From Streptomyces sp. SN-593 (lineage in GTDB: Bacteria; Actinomycetota; Actinomycetes; Streptomycetales; Streptomycetaceae), in assembly GCF_016756395.1 (NCBI RefSeq), contig NZ_AP018365.1, forward strand, positions 3,199,001 through 3,263,000: a stretch of DNA of 64,000 nt, written 5' to 3'. Under the pieces are notes generated by a model. It searched no databases. It worked only from the letters and a program-made list of their open reading frames with translations, and was not told the DNA's origin. Shown one piece after another: positions 45,276-53,015 of this stretch (position 1 is the stretch's first letter; each line of letters opens with the position of its first letter). Both the position numbers and the translations under genes were made by a program.

Positions 45276-45875
45276 TCAGGACAGGCCGAGCGCGGGGACG
45301 ACCACCGCGTCGATGTATCTGTGGCTGTACTCCGGGTCGGGGTCGACGCCTTCGATGATCGGGCGCGTCAGCGCTCCCCCGAACAGCATGTGCGGCACGA
45401 AGTCGCGGGCCGGGTTGTTCTCGTCCAGCTCGCCGCGGTCGACCGCGCGCTGCACCAGTTCGGCGAAGCTGGCCAGTTCCGGTTCGATGAGCAGCTCGCG
45501 CAGGGCGCGGAACAGCTCGATGTTCTGGAACGCCGCGTGCGACAGCCCGCGCATCAGTTCCTGGTCGCGCTTGACTTCCCCCTCGTCGTGCAGCCGCACG
45601 AGTTCGTGGAGGTCACCCGCGAGGGAACCCGTGTCGATGTCCGCGAGGGACACCGGCTTGCACTGCCGAAGCGCCGTGGCGACCAGTTCGGGTTTGCCCT
45701 TCCACTGGCGGTAGAGGGTGGCTTTGCTGGAACGGGTCCGGGCCGCGACGGCGTCCATGGTCAGCGCCTCGTAACCGACCTCGCGCAGCAGGTCGACCAC
45801 GGCCTGGTACAGCTCCTGCTCACGTTCGGGAGTCAAGCGGCTGCGCCGCGTAGAGGTGCCGGCTTCCGGCGACAT
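45276..45875 (-). CDS. TetR/AcrR-family regulator upstream of the MMPL transporter
   Basis: A 199-residue TetR protein: helix-turn-helix ALTMDAVAARTRSSKATLYRQWKGKPELV and a TetR_C-type C-terminal domain with EYSHRYIDAVVVPALG. ATG at 45875 is chosen because GGAGGAGAGGGC precedes it; an in-frame ATG at 45959 would add 28 residues not seen in the family and would lie in the operator region. It is upstream of and parallel to the MMPL gene and probably represses itself and the transporter. Confidence 0.9.
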   Translation of the reverse strand: MSPEAGTSTRRSRLTPEREQELYQAVVDLLREVGYEALTMDAVAARTRSSKATLYRQWKGKPELVATALRQCKPVSLADIDTGSLAGDLHELVRLHDEGEVKRDQELMRGLSHAAFQNIELFRALRELLIEPELASFAELVQRAVDRGELDENNPARDFVPHMLFGGALTRPIIEGVDPDPEYSHRYIDAVVVPALGLS

Positions 45876-45981
45876 GCCCTCTCCTCCCTGCCCGACCGGT
45901 CGCGCCGGTCCCACGGACCGCCGCACCGAGCGAACGTGCTTCGAAACGATGTCGTACACCTAAGAGGGTAGACGCCCCGCG

Positions 45982-46003
45982 ATCGAAACGCCACCGTTTC
46001 GAT
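45982..46003. promoter_or_regulatory. TetR-type operator upstream of the MMPL regulator
   Basis: ATCGAAACG-CCAC-CGTTTCGAT is a perfect 9-4-9 inverted repeat about 107 bases before the tetR start. A further half-site TCGAAACG is at about 45946-45953. The size fits TetR dimers, so autoregulation is likely. Confidence 0.7.
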
Positions 46004-46138
46004 GGTGGGGCGTATCACGTCGCCCCCAGGCAACCGTCAAGCCCCCTATCAGGTCGTTTTGCCCCGGCGCCGAGGCATCCGGACTCCCGCGCTCCCGTTT
46101 CGCCCGTTCACGCCCCGTCGAGGTCCGGCGGCTTACCG

Positions 46139-46774
46139 TCACGCCGGCAGAGCGATCGTGTGCCCCGTGTGCTCGACCTTGGCCCGCAGGTAGCTGACGT
46201 TGGACTCCGACACATGTGCCGCGGTCGGCATCCGCTCGACGATCTCGACGCCCAGGGCGGCGAGCTGCCGCGCCTTGTCGGGGTTGTTGCTCAGCAACCT
46301 GACACTTCCGGCGCCGAGGGCTGCCAGCATCTGGGCGGCGGCAGTGTAGTCGCGCTCGTCCTCCGCGCGGCCGAGGGCGAGGTTCGCCTCATAGGTGTCG
46401 AGGCCGTCGTCCTGGAGAGCGTAGGCGTCCAGCTTCGCGTACAGCCCGATGCCTCGCCCTTCCTGCCGCAGGTAGAGCAGGTAGCCGCCGGTGGCGGCGA
46501 TCCGTTCCACGGACTCCCTCAACTGCGGTCCGCAGTCGCACCGCTCGGAACCGAACACGTCCCCCGTCATGCACTCCGAGTGCGGACGCACCACCGGCAC
46601 GCCGCCACCGCGGTAGTCGCCCAGCCCCAGCGCGAGGTGTTCCTTGCCGTCCACCAGACCGGTGAACGTGAACACGTCGGCGACCGTCCGCCATCCGTCG
46701 GAGAACCGGAGCGGAACACGCACCTTCGTACGGATCGCGGCGGCGGCCGCCCCCGCACCAGCGTCAACCGTCAT
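46139..46774 (-). CDS. ribA: GTP cyclohydrolase II, stand-alone
   Basis: A 211-residue monofunctional GTP cyclohydrolase II, converting GTP to the pyrimidine precursor of riboflavin (or of deazapurine/other specialised products). Zinc cysteines are in ECMTGD and CDCGPQL; the catalytic RQEGRGIGL and C-terminal LLSNNPDK motifs are intact. There is no fused DHBP synthase domain and no rib gene beside it, so it is probably a second copy. ATG 46774 has GTGAGGGAGTGG upstream. A short inverted repeat of TCTTGA type lies before it. Confidence 0.92.
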   Translation of the reverse strand: MTVDAGAGAAAAAIRTKVRVPLRFSDGWRTVADVFTFTGLVDGKEHLALGLGDYRGGGVPVVRPHSECMTGDVFGSERCDCGPQLRESVERIAATGGYLLYLRQEGRGIGLYAKLDAYALQDDGLDTYEANLALGRAEDERDYTAAAQMLAALGAGSVRLLSNNPDKARQLAALGVEIVERMPTAAHVSESNVSYLRAKVEHTGHTIALPA

Positions 46775-46787
46775 CGCCACTCCCTCA

Positions 46788-46808
46788 CAAGATCTTGAAC
46801 TCTCAAGC
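46788..46808. promoter_or_regulatory. Inverted-repeat cluster upstream of ribA
   Basis: CAAGATCTTG (46788-46797) is a perfect palindrome; it overlaps TCTTGA-ACTC-TCAAGC (46793-46808). MarR- or HxlR-type regulators bind such CTTGA/TCAAG repeats. The regulator is not identified. Confidence 0.4.
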
Positions 46809-46889
46809 TCTCCCGGGCCGGGGATTATTTCCCCCTGTCGCGTGGTGCGGGCCACACCGCCGGCGCGACCCTGGGCACGGCCGACCGCG

Positions 46890-47762
46890 TCACCTCGGCC
46901 GGTACACCGCCAGTGCGAAGGACGCGGTGGTCTCGACCGTGCTGCCCATGGCGGCGATGCGTCGCACCAGATCTTCAGGGTCCACGTGGCGGGCGGAAGG
47001 CCCCATGGAGACGAGGTCGTTCGCCTCATGGGGTGTCAGTCGCAGGCCATACTCCAGTTCCCGAGCGCCGGCGTCCTCGACCTCGAAGTGGGCGTCCAGC
47101 GTGCGCGCGAGTCGCTCCTCCTTCGCCGCATCGACCGCCAGGAGGCCGGCGGCACCACGCAGCTCGCCCAGGTGCCGAGGCGTCGGGGTGACGACCACGA
47201 GTGCACCGCCCGGCCGCAGGACGCGCCGGAACTCGGGGCCGTTGCGCGGCGCGAAGACGTTCAGCAGGACGTCCGTCGATGCCGACCGCACCGGTAGGTC
47301 GCGCCACACGTCCCACACCGCGGCGGCGGCCCGCGGATGCGCACGCGCCGCCCGCCGCAGCGCGAACTTGGAGGCGTCCAGACCGAGCCCGACTGCATCA
47401 GGCGCAGCATCAAGGACGGAGGCGAGGTAGTAGCCGGTACCGGCCCCCGCGTCCAGGACGGTGCCACCCGCCCCGCACCGCCGAGCGGCGGCTTCGGCCA
47501 CCGCGCGGGCCAGCGGTGCGTAGTGGCCGGCACCGAGGAAGGCGTCTCGGGCACCAACCATGGGCCCGGTGTCCGCGCTCCCGGCACGCATGTCGCCTGT
47601 CAGGAGGCTGACGTAACCCTGGCGGGCGATGTCGAAGGTGTGCCGCCGACCGCACCGAAGCGCGCCTGCCGACGCCTGGAGCCCGTCGCCGCACAGCGGG
47701 CAGCGCAGGACGTCCAGGAGCCTGCGGCGCGGGTCGCCGTACTCGAACACGGTCGGGGGCAT
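46890..47762 (-). CDS. RlmA/TlrB-type 23S rRNA (guanine-N1) methyltransferase
   Basis: A 290-residue SAM-dependent rRNA methyltransferase. The N-terminal zinc finger is CPLCGDGL...CGRRHTF, the RNA-recognition segment FDIARQGYVSLL, and the SAM motif VLDAGAGTGYYLASVL. The family methylates G745 (RlmAI) or G748 (RlmAII, which includes the tylosin self-resistance protein TlrB) in helix 35 of 23S rRNA. Actinobacterial members are normally of the G748 type, so weak macrolide tolerance is possible. ATG 47762; downstream of and parallel to the DUF4157 gene with a 393-base gap. Confidence 0.9.
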   Translation of the reverse strand: MPPTVFEYGDPRRRLLDVLRCPLCGDGLQASAGALRCGRRHTFDIARQGYVSLLTGDMRAGSADTGPMVGARDAFLGAGHYAPLARAVAEAAARRCGAGGTVLDAGAGTGYYLASVLDAAPDAVGLGLDASKFALRRAARAHPRAAAAVWDVWRDLPVRSASTDVLLNVFAPRNGPEFRRVLRPGGALVVVTPTPRHLGELRGAAGLLAVDAAKEERLARTLDAHFEVEDAGARELEYGLRLTPHEANDLVSMGPSARHVDPEDLVRRIAAMGSTVETTASFALAVYRPR

Positions 47763-48155
47763 GCTCTGTTCCTCGGCATCACTCGGCAACGGGCGTAAGC
47801 GGTCGCAGTTCCCGGAACGAGCTCCGCGCACCGCGTGGCGACGAAGCGATGTCACACGGAGCAACCCGAAACCGCTGGTTCGGCCCCTGCGAGCCCCATC
47901 AGTCCCGGTGAAGGATTTCCCCGCTCGGGAAACTGCTGGGCCGCCAGGCGGCCGCTCACGGGCCTCATGAGGCCAAGGAAGACGATCTTCCCGGTCCGGA
48001 TGCGCCGCGCGCCAAGCGCAAACGCACCGTCACCGCCCGTACGTCGACAGGGCTCTCCGAGCAGGCGCAGCGCCATGCCGCCCCTGGGACGCGTGCTCCG
48101 TCGCTCCACCACACGCCCACGAGGCTACAGGCCGACAGGACGGGCACGATGCGCC
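47763..48155. other. Gene-free stretch between the DUF4157 gene and the rRNA methyltransferase gene
   Basis: About 390 bases with no supported gene. It holds GGCCGCC-A-GGCGGCC and, next to it, the perfect palindrome GGCCTCATGAGGCC (47961-47974), which may be part of a structured leader or terminator. Confidence 0.5.
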
Positions 48156-49616
48156 CTACTTGGGCTGGGGGCGCTGACGGTGGAACACGTCGATGCCCTC
48201 CACGAGGCCCTTGGTCACGATGGCCGGCTTCTCGGACAGCCACTGCAGGGCCGTCTCGTTGGTGGGCGACTCCTGGACCATGCCGTAGACCCGCAGGTAA
48301 CCGCCGAGGCGGTTCAGGAGCTCGCTCGCCTTGACGTCCGCCGGACGCCCGTAGGCAAGCAGGGGCGAGTGGCCCGCGTGCACGTAGCTGTCCATACTGT
48401 GGAACTCAAGGGCGAGGTGTTTGCGTTCGGAGGAGAGTCGGCTCCCCTCGATGTCGCCGACCAGCTTCGACAGCTTGGCGGAGCCCCTGGGGTAGCTGTC
48501 CCCCATGGCGAGCTTGAGCGCCGCGGCCGCCTCCATGCCGAATGCCCTCAGCTCCGAGCAGATCCACCGCTCCTTCATCGTCAGCTTGGGTGTCTGGGAC
48601 TTGAACCCGCCGGTGATCGAGTCGAGGGCGTGCTGCATCTCGTGGGCCACGGTCGCGGCGAACTCCCGCAGCTTGGCCGGCCCCTCGCCGTCGGCAGGCG
48701 GCCTGATCCGCAGCACACCGCCCTGCGCAGTCTGGTCGTCGATGACGAACTGCGCACGCGCGCCGTTGAAGTTCGTCTCGTCGTCGATCTCGACGGCGAT
48801 GGACGACTCCTCCAGCGCCTTGAACAGGCTGCGGTAGGGGACGACGAACTGGACGCCTTCCTGCTCGCCGGACGCCTTGGCGAGCAGTTCGGCGAAACGG
48901 TCGGGATGGAGGTTGTCCCGCGACCACTTGCCCTTGGCGTAGCCGACGGCCCGCTGCACGGCCGGCGCTCCCACATGGACCGACGCCGCCGTGTCGGTCG
49001 CGCGCTGCACAGGCGCCGGGCCGGCCAGCACCCGGGTGGCGTTGGCCTCCGCCTCCCGCTCGAAGCGGTCCGACGGGGAGGAGACCTTCAGCCCCTGGCC
49101 GTTGTCGGTTCCCGCGACCGGCCCCTGCCGCTGCTGGACGACGTGCGTCAGCTCGTGCGCAAGAGTGTGCCGGTCCGTGCCGCCCTCACCGAGGACCACA
49201 TGGTTGCCGGAGGTGTAGGCGCGGGCGCCGATCTCGCTCGCCGACCGTTGGGCCGCGATCCCGGTGTGCAGTCGGACGTCGGAGAAGTCCGCGCCGATCC
49301 TCGCCTCCATGTCGCGCCTGACCGGATCCGCCAGCGGCGCACCAGGGCTGCGGAGCACCTCCTCGACCGCCGAGCGCTGCACGGCCGGGGTGGAGGCCGC
49401 CCGGTGCCCGCAGGAGCCCCCGTGGACGTGCCCGCCCTGCCCCAGCACCCCGGCCACCGCGGCGTTGCCTGCGGTGCGTTGCAGGGCGAGCAACGACGCT
49501 CCGACCACCGCGCCGGGCAGCAGGGGCGCCGGAAGCGAGGGCTGCGCCGCCTCCCGGGCCGCCGCCTTGCGGCGTACGGCCGTTTGCGGCGTCTTGTCAC
49601 TCTCGTGGGCACGCAT
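48156..49616 (-). CDS. DUF4157 (eCIS-core) protein with a second HExxH metalloprotease-like domain
   Basis: A 486-residue protein. Residues about 45-55 (LQRTAGNAAV) and 95-165 form the DUF4157 domain with LHTG, GNHVVLGEGG and the zinc motif H154-E-L-T-H158; SDRFEREAEANATRV (182-196) supplies the expected third ligand. V-Q-R occurs at 79-81, 203-205 and 220-222, at domain borders. The C-terminal half (about 230-486) has a second zinc motif H325-E-M-Q-H329 with a candidate third ligand E355 (CSELRAFGMEA). DUF4157 proteins are linked to extracellular contractile injection systems as toxin carriers or self-processing peptidases, but no injection-system genes are in this window. No signal peptide. 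Activity of either site is unproven. Confidence 0.88.
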   Translation of the reverse strand: MRAHESDKTPQTAVRRKAAAREAAQPSLPAPLLPGAVVGASLLALQRTAGNAAVAGVLGQGGHVHGGSCGHRAASTPAVQRSAVEEVLRSPGAPLADPVRRDMEARIGADFSDVRLHTGIAAQRSASEIGARAYTSGNHVVLGEGGTDRHTLAHELTHVVQQRQGPVAGTDNGQGLKVSSPSDRFEREAEANATRVLAGPAPVQRATDTAASVHVGAPAVQRAVGYAKGKWSRDNLHPDRFAELLAKASGEQEGVQFVVPYRSLFKALEESSIAVEIDDETNFNGARAQFVIDDQTAQGGVLRIRPPADGEGPAKLREFAATVAHEMQHALDSITGGFKSQTPKLTMKERWICSELRAFGMEAAAALKLAMGDSYPRGSAKLSKLVGDIEGSRLSSERKHLALEFHSMDSYVHAGHSPLLAYGRPADVKASELLNRLGGYLRVYGMVQESPTNETALQWLSEKPAIVTKGLVEGIDVFHRQRPQPK

Positions 49617-49894
49617 GAGACAGATCCCTTGTCACGGCACGAACGGCAGTCTCATGCATACACGCTGCCCGCCCCCGCGCGGGAGGGCGCGAAGGGCAGA
49701 GCACAGTGCCCTCGAAGCACCCTGGAGGTGAACGGGCAACGCCAAAGAGGTGAAACGGTGATGCGCCACTGGATGCCCCACCCGCGACCGCCGCTCGGAA
49801 ACGACCCCGCACACACGAAAGATCCCGCCCGGTCCTGTGACCTGACGGGATCTCGTGAAATCTTCTCGAGCGAACTTGAGAATCTTCGTTGTTG
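49617..49894. other. Region between tRNA-Ala and the DUF4157 gene
   Basis: Upstream region of the DUF4157 gene and downstream of tRNA-Ala. Apart from the tRNA terminator no gene was recognised; a Shine-Dalgarno-like AAAGAGGTG before ATG 49761 leads only into a short frame. Confidence 0.4.
49820..49853 (-). terminator. Terminator of tRNA-Ala
   Basis: AGATCCCG / CGGGATCT form an 8-base perfect stem; on the minus strand it is followed by TTTCGTG, giving a short T-run. Confidence 0.65.
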
Positions 49895-49968
49895 TGGACC
49901 TGAGGGGATTCGAACCCCTGACCCCCTCGATGCGAACGAGGTGCGCTACCGGACTGCGCCACAGGCCC
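49895..49968 (-). tRNA. tRNA-Ala (anticodon CGC)
   Basis: A 74-base cloverleaf on the minus strand: acceptor GGGCCTG pairs with CAGGTCC and contains the G3:U70 pair that identifies tRNA-Ala; D-arm GGCGCAGTCCGGTAGCGC; anticodon stem CCTCG/CGAGG around TTCGCAT; T-arm with GGTTCGAATCC. Discriminator A, no encoded CCA. Its 3' end faces the DUF4157 gene. Confidence 0.95.
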
Positions 49969-50038
49969 TTGCAACGAGTGAAACTCTAGCACCCCCGAGA
50001 GGGTGGTCGTGCACCGGTTATCGGCTGCTCCACGACGC

Positions 50039-51136
50039 TCACTCGTTGGCGGCGCGCGGGCGGTCGGGGTCGGCGTACTGGTCGAACAGCGGCGTCCGGG
50101 TGCTGCGGGGCCGACGCGCCGGGGGCTGCTGGGCGCGCGGCTCGGCCGCCTCCCTGGGCTGCCGGCCGTCGCGCTGGTCGTGCTGCTCACGCGCCGCGGC
50201 GGCGTCACCGGGCGTCGTGCCGGAGCGCGCTGAACTCCACGTGCCGGGAGCGCCGAGATCGACGCCCTCGGACGTACGGGGGGCGACTGGCGCGGTCACA
50301 TAGGTGGGCAGCGGCACCGGAACGGGCGCCCAGCCGTCCTCGGCGGACTGCTGCGCACGCTGCTGGTCGATCCACTCGGCATGGTCCGTCTGCTCGACCA
50401 GGGCACGGCGGTCCGCCGAGCGGGGGGACGGCGAGGGCGCTGCGGGGAGCGCCGACCGGGCCGCCGGCCGGGCCGCCTGGGGCGCGGACGAGGGGCGCTC
50501 GTCGCGTTCGCGGGCGCGGTCGGCTGCCGGGGGCGAGGCGGGCCTCGGCGCCCTGAGGCGACGCGCGGCCTCGGCGGCATGCCGCTGATCCAGGCGCACC
50601 TCATAGCGGCGGCGCTCCTGGCGGCGCATCTGTCCGATGTAGAAGGTGAGGAGGACGGCCGGGGCAGCGGGCGCCCACAGCAGGTCGACCCCGCCGACTG
50701 CGGCGGCGATGGCGCCGACGGTGAAGGCGAGGAAGAGCGTGGTGGTGATACGGCGGCGGCGGGCGAGCAACTGGGCCCGCTGGTTGCCAGCGCCACGAGG
50801 GCCGGGGGTCGGGGTCGCCGGGGCCGCCGGGCGGGCGGGCGGCCGCCGCACCTCGGTCGCGGGCACGGCCAGCCCCCGGACGTCGACCGACTCGTCCGGG
50901 AGGTCCGGGTCGGCGTCGTCGTCCGGCACGTCGGCGTCGGGCTCGACGTTCTCGCCGCGCGCCCTGGCGACGCGCCGCTCCATCGCCGCGCGCCCGGACA
51001 GCAGCCGGATGGCGGTGCTGAAGCGTTCCGTCGGACGCGCTTCGTTGAGCTCGTCCTGCCTACGGAGCCACATCGGCACCAGGTAGGCAGCCCAGGCCCC
51101 GACGATGACTGCGTAGATGAGGCCGCTACTGCTCAC
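50039..51136 (-). CDS. sepX: Divisome membrane protein SepX (GlpR)
   Basis: A 365-residue actinobacterial membrane protein. A transmembrane helix at about 5-24 (GLIYAVIVGAWAAYLVPMWL) is followed by the conserved RRQDELNEARPTERFSTAIR; two further helices lie at about 130-170 (LFLAFTVGAIAAAVGGVDLLW region), then a long Arg/Ala/Pro-rich cytosolic tail. In Streptomyces, SepX helps stabilise division sites and supports hyphal compartmentalisation and sporulation. Its place next to a GNAT gene and mogA-moaC-glp-galU matches the usual streptomycete order. Confidence 0.9.
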   Translation of the reverse strand: MSSSGLIYAVIVGAWAAYLVPMWLRRQDELNEARPTERFSTAIRLLSGRAAMERRVARARGENVEPDADVPDDDADPDLPDESVDVRGLAVPATEVRRPPARPAAPATPTPGPRGAGNQRAQLLARRRRITTTLFLAFTVGAIAAAVGGVDLLWAPAAPAVLLTFYIGQMRRQERRRYEVRLDQRHAAEAARRLRAPRPASPPAADRARERDERPSSAPQAARPAARSALPAAPSPSPRSADRRALVEQTDHAEWIDQQRAQQSAEDGWAPVPVPLPTYVTAPVAPRTSEGVDLGAPGTWSSARSGTTPGDAAAAREQHDQRDGRQPREAAEPRAQQPPARRPRSTRTPLFDQYADPDRPRAANE

Positions 51137-51242
51137 GAGCTACACCGTAGGGGCGATCGAGACACGCCATTGGCAATTCGGCCCGGTGTGTCGCACGATC
51201 TGGCTGATACATCGAGATTTTTGTGCGATGAACGCCCGATCG

Positions 51243-51262
51243 CCTTTGTCATCGAACAAAGG
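51243..51262 (-). terminator. Hairpin after the mo-co/galU gene set
   Basis: CCTTTGT-CATCGA-ACAAAGG, a perfect 7-base stem beginning three bases beyond the GNAT stop. It separates this gene set from sepX. Confidence 0.6.
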
Positions 51263-51264
51263 TT

Positions 51265-51861
51265 TCATTTCTGGGGAGTGCCCGGCTTCGCCTGCTTCCA
51301 TCGGCTCAGGAGTCCGTCGGGCACTTCTTCCGCGGTGAGCGCGTAGACGAGGTGGTCTCGCCATCCGCCGTCGATATGCAGATAGCGCGGACGCAGTCCC
51401 TCCTCGCGGAAGCCGAGCTTTTCCGCGACCCGACGGCTGGGGCCGTTCTCGGGACGGATGCACACCTCCACCCGGTGCAGGCCGACCCGCCGGAAGCAGT
51501 GGTCCACCGCGAGTGCGACGGAGGTCGGCATCACCCCTCGGCCGGCGACCGCCTCGTCGACCCAGTAGCCGATGTGAGCGGAGCACATGGAGCCCCAGGT
51601 GATTCCGGCTACGGTGAGTTGGCCCGCGAGCCGCCCCTGGTAGTCGATGACGAACGGCAGCATGCGGCCGGCGTTCGCCTCTCGACGCAGGTGTCTGACC
51701 ATCTGACGGTACGTGGGGCGCTGCACGATCTGCCCCGGTGGGGCGGGCGGCACCGTGGCCTCCCAGGGGCGCAACCAGTCCCGGTTGCGGCGGTTGACCT
51801 CACGCCAGGCGCGCTGGTCGCGCATCCGGATCGGGCGGAGGGTGATGTCACCGTCCACCAA
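51265..51861 (-). CDS. RimJ/RimL-type GNAT N-acetyltransferase
   Basis: A 198-residue acetyltransferase: ITLRPIRMRDQRAWREVNRRN, acetyl-CoA site YWVDEAVAGRGVMPTSVALAV, and RRVAEKLGFREEGLRPRYLHIDG (quoted around KLGFREEGL), as in ribosomal-protein-alanine acetyltransferases. GTG 51861 is the first standard start. The frame stays open upstream with [11 protein letters not shown], so an earlier CTG or TTG start is possible. It lies 20 bases after mogA on the same strand. Target protein unknown. Confidence 0.88.
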   Translation of the reverse strand: MVDGDITLRPIRMRDQRAWREVNRRNRDWLRPWEATVPPAPPGQIVQRPTYRQMVRHLRREANAGRMLPFVIDYQGRLAGQLTVAGITWGSMCSAHIGYWVDEAVAGRGVMPTSVALAVDHCFRRVGLHRVEVCIRPENGPSRRVAEKLGFREEGLRPRYLHIDGGWRDHLVYALTAEEVPDGLLSRWKQAKPGTPQK

Positions 51862-51881
51862 CTCGGCCGGCCAGGACCCGT

Positions 51882-52448
51882 TCAGCTCGGTCTCCCAGTG
51901 ACGGATTGCGGATCATCGCCTGAAGGGTGATCCGACTGCTCTTTCGGGTGATCGCCGCCATGGAGCTGGTCGACGGCGTGTGCGACGAGCGGCGCGAGCA
52001 CGGCCAGGCCGTCCTTCACCCCGCCGGTGGAGCCGGGAAGGTTCACCACCAGGGTGCGCCCGGCGACCCCCGCGACGCCACGCGACAGCAGGGCGGTGGG
52101 CACTTTGCGCGCGCCCGCCGCGCGGATCGCCTCCGCGATGCCCGGCACCTCGTAGTCGAGCACCGTCCGAGTGGCCTCGGGGGTCCGATCGGTGGGCGAG
52201 AGCCCGGTGCCCCCGGTGGTGACCACGACGTCGTAGCCCGCGCCGACCGCTTCGGCGAGCGCCTCGCGCACCGGCTCCCCGTCCGGCACGACCTGTGGGC
52301 CGTCCACGGCGAAGCCCCACTCGGTCAGCGCTGCGACGATCAGGGGGCCGCCGCGGTCCTCGTACACCCCTGCGGCGGCGCGGTTCGACGCGGTGACGGC
52401 CAGGGCGCGCAGCGAGGACGCCGATCGGTCGGAGCCGTGCGCGCTCAT
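51882..52448 (-). CDS. mogA: MogA/MoaB-family molybdopterin adenylyltransferase
   Basis: A 188-residue protein that adenylates molybdopterin ahead of metal insertion. Conserved parts are [19 protein letters not shown] and [19 protein letters not shown] (both within the MPT-binding fold), with [13 protein letters not shown] near the end. ATG 52448 overlaps the moaC stop (ATGA). Member of the moaC-mogA pair next to glp. Confidence 0.92.
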   Translation of the reverse strand: MSAHGSDRSASSLRALAVTASNRAAAGVYEDRGGPLIVAALTEWGFAVDGPQVVPDGEPVREALAEAVGAGYDVVVTTGGTGLSPTDRTPEATRTVLDYEVPGIAEAIRAAGARKVPTALLSRGVAGVAGRTLVVNLPGSTGGVKDGLAVLAPLVAHAVDQLHGGDHPKEQSDHPSGDDPQSVTGRPS

Positions 52449-52927
52449 GCCCGTCGCCAGTCGCCGGACTTGCCGCCGGTCTTCTCCTCGACGCGCACAT
52501 CGGTGACGACGGCGCCCTTGTCGACGGCCTTGACCATGTCGACGACGGTGAGCGCCGCGACCGTCACCGCGGTCAGCGCCTCCATCTCGACACCTGTGCG
52601 GTCGGTCGTCCGGACCGTCGCCGCGATCTCGACCGCCTGGTCGGTGACCGCCAGGTCGATGGTCACACCGGACAGCGACAGGGGGTGGCACAGCGGAATG
52701 AGGTCGGGCGTGCGCTTGGCCCCCATGATGCCGGCGACCCGCGCGACGGCGAGCACGTCGCCCTTCGGCAGTTCGTCGGCGCGCAGGAGTTCGACCACCC
52801 GGGGCGCGACCAGGACGCGCCCTGTCGCACGGGCGGTACGCGCGGTGACGTCCTTGTCGGAGACGTCGACCATTCGGGCCGCGCCTGCCTCGTCTACGTG
52901 GGTGAGGTGCTGCTGCGCGCTGCTCAT
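52445..52927 (-). CDS. moaC: Cyclic pyranopterin monophosphate synthase
   Basis: A 160-residue MoaC completing cyclic pyranopterin formation in molybdenum-cofactor synthesis. Signature parts: [34 protein letters not shown] and [20 protein letters not shown]-type helix (here [11 protein letters not shown]). ATG 52927. Overlaps mogA by four bases; 88 bases downstream of glp on the same strand. MoaA is not in the window. Confidence 0.95.
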   Translation of the reverse strand: MSSAQQHLTHVDEAGAARMVDVSDKDVTARTARATGRVLVAPRVVELLRADELPKGDVLAVARVAGIMGAKRTPDLIPLCHPLSLSGVTIDLAVTDQAVEIAATVRTTDRTGVEMEALTAVTVAALTVVDMVKAVDKGAVVTDVRVEEKTGGKSGDWRRA

Positions 52928-53015
52928 CGTTCTCCCGGTACGGTCGCCTGCGCAGACACCGTACCGGCCTGCCGCCGGGCGTGGCGCGCTGGCCCGCACG
53001 CCAGGATGCCGCGTG

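Noticed and set aside
49895-49968. attL/attR pair derived from tRNA-Ala
   Set aside because: No second copy of the tRNA 3' end was seen in the window and there is no integrase gene.
51250-51266. TCGAAC-AAAG-GTTTCA resembling an actinobacterial SOS box
   Set aside because: The right arm matches poorly and the site overlaps a terminator at the end of a gene rather than a promoter of a repair gene.
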